64,000 bases of DNA from Apoderus coryli (lineage: Eukaryota; Arthropoda; Insecta; Coleoptera; Attelabidae). The number at the start of each line of letters is the position of its first letter. Within the stretch, counting starts at the first letter, position 1. A model generated the notes under the pieces. It saw only the letters and a program-made list of their open reading frames with translations, made no database searches and was not told the DNA's origin. This document shows, one piece after another, positions 45,209 to 55,954 of the stretch. The stretch is from contig OU452202.1 in assembly GCA_911728435.2 (NCBI GenBank), positions 21,493,135 through 21,557,134 of the forward strand. The letters run 5' to 3'. Made by a program: the position numbers and the translations under genes.

Positions 45209-48153
45209 TTATGAAATTTGCGCTTCCCCTATAAGCGCTCTTGCCAAATTTTTACCAGCAGCTAACCGTAAGTGTTTTCCAACTTCTTTCAATTGCGTTA
45301 AATCTTCTTTTTCTTCCAAACAATGCAACATGGTATATGTGTCATTTGAAGAAAACACTAATTCGTCACATTCCAGTAGAGGAATTGCGTCGGTTAATAG
45401 AACTGACCAAAAGCTGAAAGAAATGCCAAATAAATTTCTCTGTGAGATAATATTTTGAAACTTATACTTACTATTTTGGAACAATTTTTGAAGCTAGTAA
45501 TGATATTAGAAGATTAGCTGCTTCCTTGAGTTTCTTCGATTGGCAGAGGCTATGAAATTCATAATATTTGCCTAAAAAATAATGCTAATCAGGTGTTTTA
45601 GTTAATTTAAAAATTTTATACAGCCTAAGTATACACCCAGAAGTGTTTCGAAATTCTGCAAATATCTTTGTTCAAAGCTTAGTCGTGCAGAAGCACTAAC
45701 ACTCTTACTTACCTAAAAATATTAGTCTATCACTGGCCAACATACACAAACCAAGATTATCAAGGAGATCCGTACAGTCCAACTGTCCTTTTTCTATATA
45801 TTCCAACAGGAATTTGTCAGCCAGATATGACGCAAACGGTCCATCTTGCGATTTCAGTGCCCAAACTAATGCATTACCTATTCTGCCACGCTTTAGAGAA
45901 ACCATCCCTTGGACCTTACATATTTCTTGAGCTAAAATTATCATCGAATAATCATATACCTACTCCTCATCTAATAAAATCTGGAAATGAAGTTGTGCCT
46001 CACCAACTTGGGTTAAGTTACGATTTTTTGCGTCACGAACCAGTTTAAGCGCCTTGTTTTCAGTATCAACTGGGATTCGAGGTAGTAACAGTTCAATAGC
46101 CGCTAATCCGTCATTGGGACAATGGTCCAAATAACTCAGACCTACTTCCCAAAGAGATTTATGACCCATGAGCGTAGTACCATAATCCAGAAGGAAAGAC
46201 TCTCGAAGCTTTTGCGCTGAACTGAGAAAACAATAGGATTTTTTTTAGCAATTCAATATCATTGGCATAAGATTGATTATTGAACTTACAAATTATCAAC
46301 ATCTTTCTCCAATGCTGTAATCTTCCCAGCATGGTATAAAATATCTGTCAAATGTGCAACGAACCAACCATTTTCTGTCATATATTGAATTTCTTTTGTA
46401 ACCTATAGAATATAAAAATATTGAAACCATTTTTAGTAAACCATTGGCCATCAAATCCGTACCATATAACCAGGAATTACTGAATAGGACTTACCTCAAA
46501 CATGTCGAATTCCATTGCGGCTAATAACACTCGATCTAGATGTTTTAGTTGGTTATTCACTCGCATTTTCGTAATACTGTGTTTGGCAAATTGACCTAGT
46601 TCAAATGTTCTGACAGTTGGTTCCGTGTAGAACAGCCAACCGGCTAAAAAGGCATACCAAGTCTCGCAACTATCCTTCACTTTGGCCCATGCTTGTTCTT
46701 CTCCAACTACTAACTGAAAGAAATGCAAGTCCGGAATTATACTATTTTTATTTTTTTTAACTGTTTTGGTGAAGTCATGCGCTTCTCAGACCCAGAAATG
46801 TAATTAATTTTGCCTACAGACAATTTATGACATCACTGGAGACTATTAAGGTTGGAACCAGAATTGGAAACATTTTACATTGGAAGCAAACTTACCTGCA
46901 TCAGTAAATTCAATTTTGGTTCAGTAACAAATTGTTTGGCATCTAACTTCAACTGTACATCCATGGTCCAATGTCGCCATTGCATATTAAATTCGTTTAT
47001 CGAAATACTATTTATTACCTACAATAAGCTCTACTTAATATATTTTTTTAAACTATAAGTATATGAAATCATTACATTTAATGTAGGCATTGATTTCAAA
47101 ACTTGATCCACCAATTTAAATACACTGTTGCCGGCATTTGAATGATGTTTTAAGAGGACTCTTGTCACAGCTACTCTGCCTTGCAGTAAGGATCCAAAAA
47201 CTGTGTCCCAATAGTTAGCTTGATGATCCAAGTTTGTTAAATCACCATTCAGAAGGGTGGTAGCGTTACGTTCGTGTTTTGGAAAGTGGAATCGTACCCA
47301 TTCTAGTAGATGAGGTAGGCAGATGTTGCCTAAAATATTGTTTAAAGTTTCAAATCACGGCAGGAAAGGCGTTAGAAAAAATATCCCCGAAATGAGAGCA
47401 GTGGTACAGAAAGTTTATATAAATTATTGGTCGAAATGAATACTTGTCAGCAGCTGGTATAAGGAAATTCAAGAAAAGAACCATGTGAAACTGACAAGGT
47501 TCGATAAGGCACAGAAATTTAACACAAGAGAACTTGTCATATCTCTACTTTGTACCTACTCACCGGGTATTGCGTCGATAAAAAGTATTTCACATAAATG
47601 CCATATACATTCTACTGAATAAAATATGGTAACATAATTTTGTAACTCTTCTTTCTCCACACTGTTAACTTTACCGATCTCGTCTTGCAAATTTTCCAAG
47701 CATGCTCGAATTATCGAACGATATTGTCTACTAATTTTCAATATTTCACTTTTGTGATCACCGGGTTTCCCAGACATATATGATTGTAAATTCAAAAATG
47801 TACCTTAAAAACCATATTGTTTATTTAATTATAACTTTTTTGTAAATGATTTTATACCATTTGATTCATTAACTAGTTTACGAAGTATTGGGTGAAATAG
47901 CACTACGACTTCACGTAAATGGAATATTGAGGCAGCAGAGTCTGAAGCAAAGTTGCTAGGACTATCCTTTTGTTTAATTGTACGCTTTTCGAATGGAAAT
48001 ACTGAAAGATGATTAATTGGTAGCCAAGTAGCCGCTATACCAGCACGTCTACATAACTCGTTTGGAATGGCCTGGAAATATATTTAATATATTATATATT
48101 GGAAATATTTAAAAGTATGATATACTAACAAAAGTTTTTAAGCTTCTATCCAT
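45209..48153 (-). CDS. NUP85: NUP85, Y-complex nucleoporin (11 exons)
   Basis: Exons 48130-48153, 47858-48071, 47564-47803, 47076-47329, 46896-47018, 46495-46713, 46290-46402, 46004-46221, 45713-45931, 45472-45571, 45209-45413 join to 642 residues in phase (vertebrate about 656). It is recognised by the all-helical NUP85 pattern: CRRAGIAATWLPINHLSVFP near the start, WYAFLAGWLFYTEPTVRTFE in the middle, SYLDHCPNDGLAAIELLLPR and AQEICKVQGMVSLKRGRIGN later. NUP85 belongs to the Nup107-160 scaffold ring and, with Sec13 and Seh1, forms the outer coat of the nuclear pore. The first exon is only 24 nt (MDRSLKTF); this start fits the phase and is the only upstream ATG in frame nearby, but a different micro-exon is possible. 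Confidence 0.93.
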
Positions 48154-49200
48154 GTTTTATATTTAAAAATCTCTTTTATAAATTAATTCAATTTACCGGT
48201 TTCGGTTATTAAAAAACAAAACAAAGTTTTAAAATGCCTCGGATAGGTTATCTTCTTCTTCTTGTTGATAGGCGTTATCCATCTACAGAGATCAAGGAGG
48301 CTGATACATACCGCTCACCTCCCTTGATTTTTTTAAAATAAAATTGTTGATATTTCGCGTTGAAGGATTACGCAGTGTAGCTCGCTTCTCTCGAGTGTTC
48401 TCTTCCATTCGTGGCCGCCTTTTAATTTAATCAGTATACAGCCATCTATCTCGAACGTTCAATTCCCTGGTTTTTAAGAATTGACACCCAGAAACTGCTG
48501 ATTTGAGGTGTAGAAGGAAAACAGAAAACACCAATTGTCAATTCTTGAAAACCGACGACTAGAACACTTCTGTGAAGTTAGCGTTAGTTACTCCAGCGTC
48601 GAACATAGGATAAGTGCAATCTGCACCAAACCAAATTTGCTATTTAATACTATAATTAAATTGCAATATTTGTTGTAAATATAATTATAAATGATTTAGA
48701 ATATTGAGTTAAATATTTCACATCTTAAAATACTAATTTATTTGGATTTTATTAGTACAAAGTATATATACAACTTATAAAAAGTAACTAGATACAACTC
48801 TAATTTTATATCCCTTCCGCGCCTGATAAGAAAATAAAATTGATGCTGAATAATGATATTATAAACTCATATAAGCATTAACCTTCTGAAATTTAGGGTG
48901 GAGAATGATATTATGTAAGGCTATCAGCATGCCAAACGGCATGCGTCGAATTCGAGAGAACGGAGGCTACGCTGTGCTAATTTAGTAGGCTATGCCTCGT
49001 TTGTCTTGATCGTTCTACTCCTGGTTGATTCTATTAAATTTTAAATTGTCATCGGTCATTGTAAATGTCAATCATCCGTCATGGAAAAATGTAAATAAAA
49101 GATTAAGATTAATCTTTAAATAATTAAAAATTACAACGTGATGTGAATCAGTATTCACACGTACATAGATAATTTTAATTTAATACCAGTATTATTAAAT
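48154..49200. promoter_or_regulatory. Bidirectional promoter interval NUP85/DOHH with inverted repeats
   Basis: Both genes start at its borders. Three stretches of the promoter-side family lie here: about 48363-48485 (TAGCTCGCTTCTCTCGAGTG and TTTTTAAGAATTGACACC), 48530-48645 (CAATTCTTGAAAACCGACGA, then GTGAAGTTAGCGTTAG) and 48945-49030 (GAGGCTACGCTGTGCTAATT, TAGGCTATGCCTCG). The second is the inverted match of 2440-2530, including the extended arm GTTTGGTGCA. Confidence 0.55.
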
Positions 49201-50187
49201 ATGGTAAATGTATCAGAAAACAAAATCCGCGACATAGGCGCATTATTAAAAGACTCCTCTCGTCCGTTAAAAGAACGATTTCGAGCCTTATTTACACTAA
49301 GAAATATCGGTGGTGAAATAGCAATAGAATGCATAGCAAAATGTTTTAACGATGAGTCCGCATTGTTAAAACATGAATTAGCGTATTGTCTTGGACAGAT
49401 GCGAGACGCAAAAGCGAACCCAGTGTTAATTAAAGTATTAGAGGACGTTAATCAGGAACCCATGGTCAGGCACGAAGCAGGTAAACTATGATAGTATTTA
49501 TTCGTATAGGGTTAAATATCTTTCCTAATAAGTATATTATCTAGTATAACATATTTAAACCTCATTTTAGCTGAAGCCTTAGGAGCCATCGCAACTCCTG
49601 AAAACCTCAGAGTACTAGAACGATTCCAAAACGACCCCGTAGTCGAAGTAGCAGAAACTTGCCAACTAGCCATTGAAAGAATAAAGTGGTTACAAGATCC
49701 AGATACAAACAATCTGTCAGAAAATCCTTATCATTCTGTAGACCCGGCACCACCAACTCAGTTACAAGATGTAGAAAAACTTAAAGATATTTTGACAAGT
49801 AATAACGAGACTCTTTTCAATAGGTATCGTGCAATGTTTTCCTTACGAAATCTCCAGACTAAGGAAGCTGTAAAAGCGCTGGGTGAAGGTCTCAAATGTG
49901 GTAGTGCCTTATTCAAACATGAAGTTGCTTTCGTATTAGGACAGTTACAAGATGAGAATGCATTAGAATATTTGAAGGAATCTTTAGAAGATTCTAATGA
50001 AAATGAAATGGTTCGTCATGAGTGTGCGGAAGCTCTGGGAGCAATCGCTACAGATGATTGTATGGAGGTACTGAATAAGTATTTAATGGATGAGAAGCAG
50101 GTCGTTAAAGAGAGTTGTATCATAGCTTTGGATATGTGTGAATATGAGAATAGTCCAGAGTTTCAATATGCAAATTGTTTGAAATAA
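49201..50187 (+). CDS. DOHH: Deoxyhypusine hydroxylase (2 exons)
   Basis: Exons 49201-49480 and 49571-50187 give 298 residues, the usual size. It is a HEAT-repeat protein made of two symmetric halves. The four His-Glu iron-binding pairs are visible: [10 protein letters not shown] (H58/E59), [12 protein letters not shown] (H91/E92), [10 protein letters not shown] (H210/E211) and [12 protein letters not shown] (H243/E244). The enzyme hydroxylates deoxyhypusine on eIF5A, the last step of hypusine formation, in the cytosol; the fly ortholog is nero. The single intron interrupts the codon right after the second HE pair. AATAAA lies at 50239-50244. It is head-to-head with NUP85. Confidence 0.96.
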
Positions 50188-53100
50188 ATTTAAACGTTTT
50201 GAACTCGATAATTCTTTAAATGATGTGATAATTATTGTAATAAAGATACAATAGATATAATTACCTAGTTGTTTAATAATGAAATTATAAATAATTACTA
50301 GCTGACTTTTGTTAACCTCATGTCGACTCTGAAAAAGATGTCAGATTTTTGATCCGTTTCTGTAATACTTAACTGTCCTTCCGCGCTAAGTCAGTCTTCA
50401 TCAAGCCCTACCAATAGCAACCATTAAATTAACTGAGGCAACTATTTCTTTAACTTTGAATGGAATATATAAAAAATGCTTCGTCCAGAATTACTTGTAG
50501 CTTTTTTGTCAACCTTATTTGAACAAAACACATGGACATGTGAGGTTTTTGAAAGAAAAATGAAGAAGCGTTCCGAGTACAAACCACAGATCTAGAAATG
50601 AGTTTCTAGATCTGTGGTACAAACACTAAAAAAACAATTCTGAGGCAACAAGTGACTTTTTTAGCTGAAACAGTCTGGACTTATGTTTTTAAAAGAACTA
50701 GCCAATTTTTATTTATAAATACTATGGAACCTATGACATTTTTACGAGAAATTCATGTGTGAACATGTGTACGGAGGTTAGGAATGAATTGGCGCCATTA
50801 TCTCAATTTCGGTGAAACTAGACTAGAGGTTTTTCCGAGAAACGCCTCAGTTACATCGATACTATTACTAGATTTTCATTTTTCTGAATATTTTTCGAGT
50901 GTTGGTTCCATAAAAAAATAGTTTTAAGACAAACAATTAGAAAAATGAAACTGATACTTTTTAAAGTCTGATAAACATAAAAAAATCAAAATGGTAAATA
51001 AGCTTAACCAAATTTTATATTAGGGACCAATTTCAGCGACTGTCTGGAAAGTAAGTCAGGTAAATTAGCTACAGTGGTAGTTCATATTCAATTGCAATTA
51101 CCTAAATTGTTAGTTTAAAAATAGTGAATCTTTTCACTTGATATATTAGATGGTAATATCTCACGACATTAAACTTTTCTAGGCCATGAGTACAGTGCCT
51201 CGAATTTCAAAGAATATTAACCACGCTGCGCTTGATCATCTTATTGCCCGATTTTCACTTAAACTAGTATCTATAAAAAGTATTTCTCATCTCTCTTTCT
51301 CTAATAACAAACAGTATGTACACATTCTTCGTTGATTTTTAGAAAAAATATAAACACATTAGGTATTTACTAAACAAACAAGCAAGCAGGCCATCGCATA
51401 GCATATGGAATTTTTAACTTTATACTTACTCCATACATAAAAAGCAAACACAATCAACAATATCAAAATATCAACCAGTTAACAGAGTACAGTCGAAGTG
51501 TTCAGAGTAGGCTGAGAAACAGACGATTTAAACTTAAATAACATTGAATCATAGCCTGCTAGTGAAAACATCGATTTACTTAACGTGAACTCTAAATAAT
51601 TAAAAGGATTTACTTTTATAATATGTTTGTGATAATTTTAATTAAATTCATGCCTAATTATTAATTAAGTTGTCTATTTCAAGTGCGTGTTCACTGTTAG
51701 TTTAATTTTATTGATTTGACAGTAATAAATATTGGTGGATCATTTGGTAGTTTATTAGAGGTAAGCATCCACATGGTTATTTATTCATTTTTCGTTCAAT
51801 TTTGTTTTTATATTATGTCACTAAATTTCTTTGTTAAATTATTCAAATATGTGATTGTGCTTATACGTATTTAGTTAGTTTCTTCTGAGGTATATTGGTA
51901 TATAAGTATATAACACGCATTGTATTGGATATTTTGAATTTTTAAATATTTACTTACTTTTTTGGGTGACTCAGAGATGATATTACGAGGAGAACTACTT
52001 AAAAGTGTTGGCTAATGCCTACGCTAAATTATGGAAGTGTTTAATAATAATGTTAATGGATTAACTTTAAACATTCAAGGTTTTTTTGATTTTATTGGTC
52101 CCAAATATTTTGAAAACACTAGGACTTGTTAGTAGAAGAGGAGATGGATGGCGGTTAGTTTTGAACTGCAGTCAGTCCTCAGTAGGAAATCCATTGTAAA
52201 AAAAAACATCACGAATTTTATTGATTGGAATTTTTGTAACAATACTTCCTTCTTGGATTTTGTAATTGCAAATTAGCACATTACGAACCCAGCTGATTAA
52301 ACGAAGATGAGTAAATTTTATGAGTTTACTCACGCTTTTTGAAACAAAGAACATAAGTATAGGTAACACCTAAGTACACTAATGTTTACTAATAACATGA
52401 CTGATTATTATTGCAAATTATACCTAGTGATAGTTACCAGTTTGCGCCGATGTTAATAATAATAATGTTCCCTTATTCAATAGTTAAACTATCTGTGTTA
52501 GATAAAGTGAATATTTGCGCAAATAATTGGTATTTCTTTGTTTACCTGGCCTCAGTACAGTATTTTATCATTATCAGCGCGTGATTGTTGACGAATTTAA
52601 ATCTAAACACCCATACATGATATAATAAATAATGTTAATATATTTATTATTACCTAGTAGTGGCATTCATAGTAAATTTCAAATTTCAACCCTATGCAGT
52701 ACCTAATAAGAACTCGTGCGACTAATAAATTTACAGCAATTTAAGCATTTCGACTTTCAGAATTATTCCAACTTTGTTTAAAAGGCAGCATATATAACCA
52801 TAGAGGCTGTAATGAAAATTCTCACGAATGTCATTACATCGGTTTTGTATTATAGCTTTCTAATGTGATTATCAGAAATAGTTAATAATTCATAGTTAAT
52901 TAATTTTGGTGAGAACACCCTATATATTATAGTTGTGCATATTTCAATATGTAAATATTAATTAGTGGACTGCGCAGTCTCATATAGTGATAAGTCTATA
53001 TAGTTAGTTTCTACCGAGCGTTTATAATATATGTTGCAAGATAGTGCATTGAATTAATAACATGATTTACAAGTACTATAGCATGGTTAAGTGATAGAGT

Positions 53101-53470
53101 TAATTAAATATAAGTCGTAATGACAACGTTGTAAAGTACAGAATCTAGTATGCAGCATATAGACAATAGTATGACAGTAGTATGGGAAAGGGAAGTTGAG
53201 GAGTTTTTATTAATAGTAACCTTTTTTCTAAATAAGGAATAGAAAACGGAATTTTAGTAAATTAAAACTTAAAAAAGTTTTAAAAACCCTCTTCTTGATT
53301 GGATACAAGAGGGCAAATATCGCGAGTGCCGATAAAAATCTAGAATAAAATAATATGAAGTTTTGGTTTTGAACATAATTATGTTAAAATTACACTCAAT
53401 ACATAAATAACACGTTTATTGATATGCGCATGTGTAGCAAATAATCCAAAAACAGTCAGAGATCAGTTCT
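50188..53470. other. 3.3-kb AT-rich interval without recognised genes
   Basis: After the DOHH 3' end I see no coding region. A perfect hairpin at 50583-50618 has 16-nt arms ACCACAGATCTAGAAA around TGAG. A sequence near 51760 (TTATTAGAGGTAAGCATCC) could be a splice donor of an untranslated first exon, but nothing downstream supports it. The remainder is A/T-rich with no repeat that I can match elsewhere in the window. Confidence 0.4.
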
Positions 53471-53474
53471 TGTC

Positions 53475-55080
53475 CAACAGCAGGGATCGATTCTGACAGT
53501 TCTAGAACCGTTCTCGGACTTTTTTATTTCAAACCCGAACAGCAAACTGCTGGTTCTAGACCGTTCTAAATCAGTTCAAGAAAACTCGAACATGTAAATT
53601 TAAACTGCGCACACTCCTGACAGTTCTAGAACAGTTCTTGTACGAACCCGAATGAAGCTATTAATACGGTAAAACGAACGAATATGTCGCTTGTCGAATT
53701 CTGTTTCATAATGATTAGGAAGAGGCGATATCGAAGGATAAATTTTGAACGAAAAAATGAACGCTTGGCCCTGAAAAGCCCCTTTCAGCTTTTGCTGAAA
53801 TCTCTTTAAAGCCAAAGGGCAATGATTTCACAGTTCAAGCCTGAAAGTAACTGTTGACAATACTTTTTAAAAACGTCATATCTGTGAGGGTATAGACCTA
53901 ATAGGATATACCAAAAAAAGAGGAAGAATAAAAGTAAGGTTATAATATGAAACATCGTGTTTTATTATAAGAGTTAATGAACATAATTACAACAATAAAT
54001 AAACTAATTAACATGGCGCAGTCAGTATAAGCTCATAGTAATAACTAAATGAATAATTATAAATAAGATTTTCACCATTTATAAATACACAATGGGTGAT
54101 AATCGCGGTATTGTTCCGTTGTCGTTTAAGGGCAATGTGCCTGAAAACTGGAAACTATGGAGGGCCAGATTTGAAAATTATTTAATTGCATCCGAAGTAA
54201 ATAAAAAAGATGAGAAAACGCAGTGTGCACAGATGTTACATTACATAGGCGATGATGGTTTCAAAGTGTATACTACATTCAAATTTGAACCAAATGAAAC
54301 GGATAAATTAGAACCGTTAATGAAGAAATTTCAAGACCATTTTATAGGTAAGGAAAATGTAGCCTTCGCGAGGTACCAGTTCTTTACATATATACAAGAA
54401 GAAGGTCAAAGCACGGAAGATTTCATAGTTGAACTCAAAAAGAAAGCTAGTAAATGCAAGCTCGCAAATCTACAAGATGACCTAATTAAAACAATGATAA
54501 CGTGTGGAGTGCGAAATCCAGTTGTACGGGAGAGGTTACTAGAAAACGACTCACTCACATTGGACAACGCAATTGAACTATGTCATGTTATCGAGTCTTC
54601 AAAAGTTCGCAGTCAACTCATGGACCAGTCATCGAAAATAAAAACGGAAATTGATGCAGTTTTTACAAAATAACAACATCATATTGGCTATCTTCCGAAA
54701 CCTGCTGAAAACACTTAAAGTACTAAAACCGCGTTTCATAATAGAAAAGAAGAATTTGTTAGAGCTCAATCAGGTAGGTACTGCTAGATCTTGCTTTTGC
54801 CACAAAACTCCTTGATGATTGAATCTCAACATCAACTCCGAAAACGCAAAAATCCTTATCTTGTCTATACGAAAACCCAAAAATTTGCAGGTTAGGTTCA
54901 ATAATTTACTGTTAAGGCCCGCAACAGGATTCAATTTTAATGATTTTGTTTGGTATAGGACGCTATACTTGAACTTTTGTTGTCAGGATACCATTGAGTA
55001 TAAACCTAGTTGTTTTGCAGAATTTATAGTCCGAATCAAGAAGAGTAATTTCTGAAAAACCAAGATTTATAGCTGCTCTT
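53475..55080 (+). mobile_element. LTR retrotransposon (gypsy-like) fragment: LTR, primer site, gag
   Basis: An LTR ends at 54013 with ...TTAACA. Its start is uncertain (about 53475), and it repeats GACAGTTCTAGAAC-type motifs at 53506 and 53618 that also occur at 27480-27740. Directly after it TGGCGCAGTCAGTATAAG (54014) has the position and TGG start of a tRNA primer-binding site. A gag frame follows (54092-54673). Beyond it the frame breaks. A stretch near 54940-55030 may be a decayed protease region, but no reverse transcriptase or second LTR is seen, so the element is truncated. Confidence 0.65.
54092..54673 (+). CDS. Gag-like protein of a gypsy-type LTR element
   Basis: An uninterrupted frame of 193 residues starting MGDNRGIVPLSFKGNVPENW. 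The FKGNVPENWKLWRARFENYL opening and the later FARYQFFTYIQEEGQSTEDF with LKKKASKCKLANLQDDLIKT match retrotransposon Gag proteins of the insect K02A2.6-like gypsy group. No CCHC knuckle is present before the stop at 54671-54673; the full-length protein would normally extend into one, so this is probably truncated. It lies 79 bp after the putative primer-binding site. Confidence 0.7.
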   Translation: MGDNRGIVPLSFKGNVPENWKLWRARFENYLIASEVNKKDEKTQCAQMLHYIGDDGFKVYTTFKFEPNETDKLEPLMKKFQDHFIGKENVAFARYQFFTYIQEEGQSTEDFIVELKKKASKCKLANLQDDLIKTMITCGVRNPVVRERLLENDSLTLDNAIELCHVIESSKVRSQLMDQSSKIKTEIDAVFTK

Positions 55081-55954
55081 ATATAAATGTTTTTAAAAAT
55101 AAAAAATCAATATTTCTTTAGAAATATTCAGACTGCGAAAGCTGAAGGGGTATTTCTAGAGAAATTTGGTCGAATGATATTTTTTTATTTTGGGTTTGAT
55201 TAGTCGAAAAAATGCATATGATTGGTCGAAATGATATTTGTAGGAACTTACATATTATATAAATGAATTCTGGGTCTTCACCAAAGACAGTTGTTGGCAC
55301 ATTTCTACATTCATAAACCCGTTACGATGTTGATGACTAGATGTAGCATCTGCTGGATCAGGTTATTAGGCCAGTAAATTAATACCGTTTACGTTTAAAA
55401 CAACAACCTATATTTTTATCGACACAGATTTTTAAACTTATCTTGCTAAATACTAAAATACTTTCAATAAAAATTGCCAAAGAATGTATTACTTACTACC
55501 TGTTTTCGTATATGGATTCAATTAAAACTAATGCTCATGGATATAAGGTCGATTACCGTGTATAGTAAACCATTAAATTCTCTTCCTCAAGATGAACATT
55601 AATTATTATAATTTTAGATCTTGATATTTGCAAGAAAAATAAATCGAATGAAATGTTATTTGATTTTTAAAGGACAATAGTTCGTTCTGTTTATAAGTCA
55701 AGAATAGAACATGCTGAAATATAATACGAGGATGGCCAACAAGTCCGATTTTTTGCTAGGTTGCTACAAAGGTATGTCTACCTAACGTGTAACATGTATA
55801 CCAAATTGCATCAGGTCGAGTGCTCTCTTAGTATACAGGGTGTCCTACGGTGGCAACCCATTAGATTATATCAGAAACTACTTTGAATTGAATTTCGAAA
55901 ATTTCAGTGTCTATATTGTCAAATATGCTCTACTCAAATAATATAATAGCAACG
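55081..55954. other. Interval with mariner-like termini
   Basis: No gene was seen. At about 55726 TACGAGGATGGCCAACAAGT has the look of a mariner end, and at 55837 TACAGGGTGTCCTACGGTGG looks like an IS630/Tc1-type terminus. The latter may pair with GGAACGCCCTATA at 56008-56020 to delimit a small non-autonomous element about 180 bp long. Confidence 0.35.

Noticed and set aside
45087..45458. Plus-strand 123-codon frame over the NUP85 last exon
   Set aside because: It is antisense to the final NUP85 exon, whose phase and length fit the family.
51700..51775. Possible untranslated first exon with a GTAAG donor
   Set aside because: No matching acceptor or coding exon was found downstream; a lone donor-like site is expected by chance.
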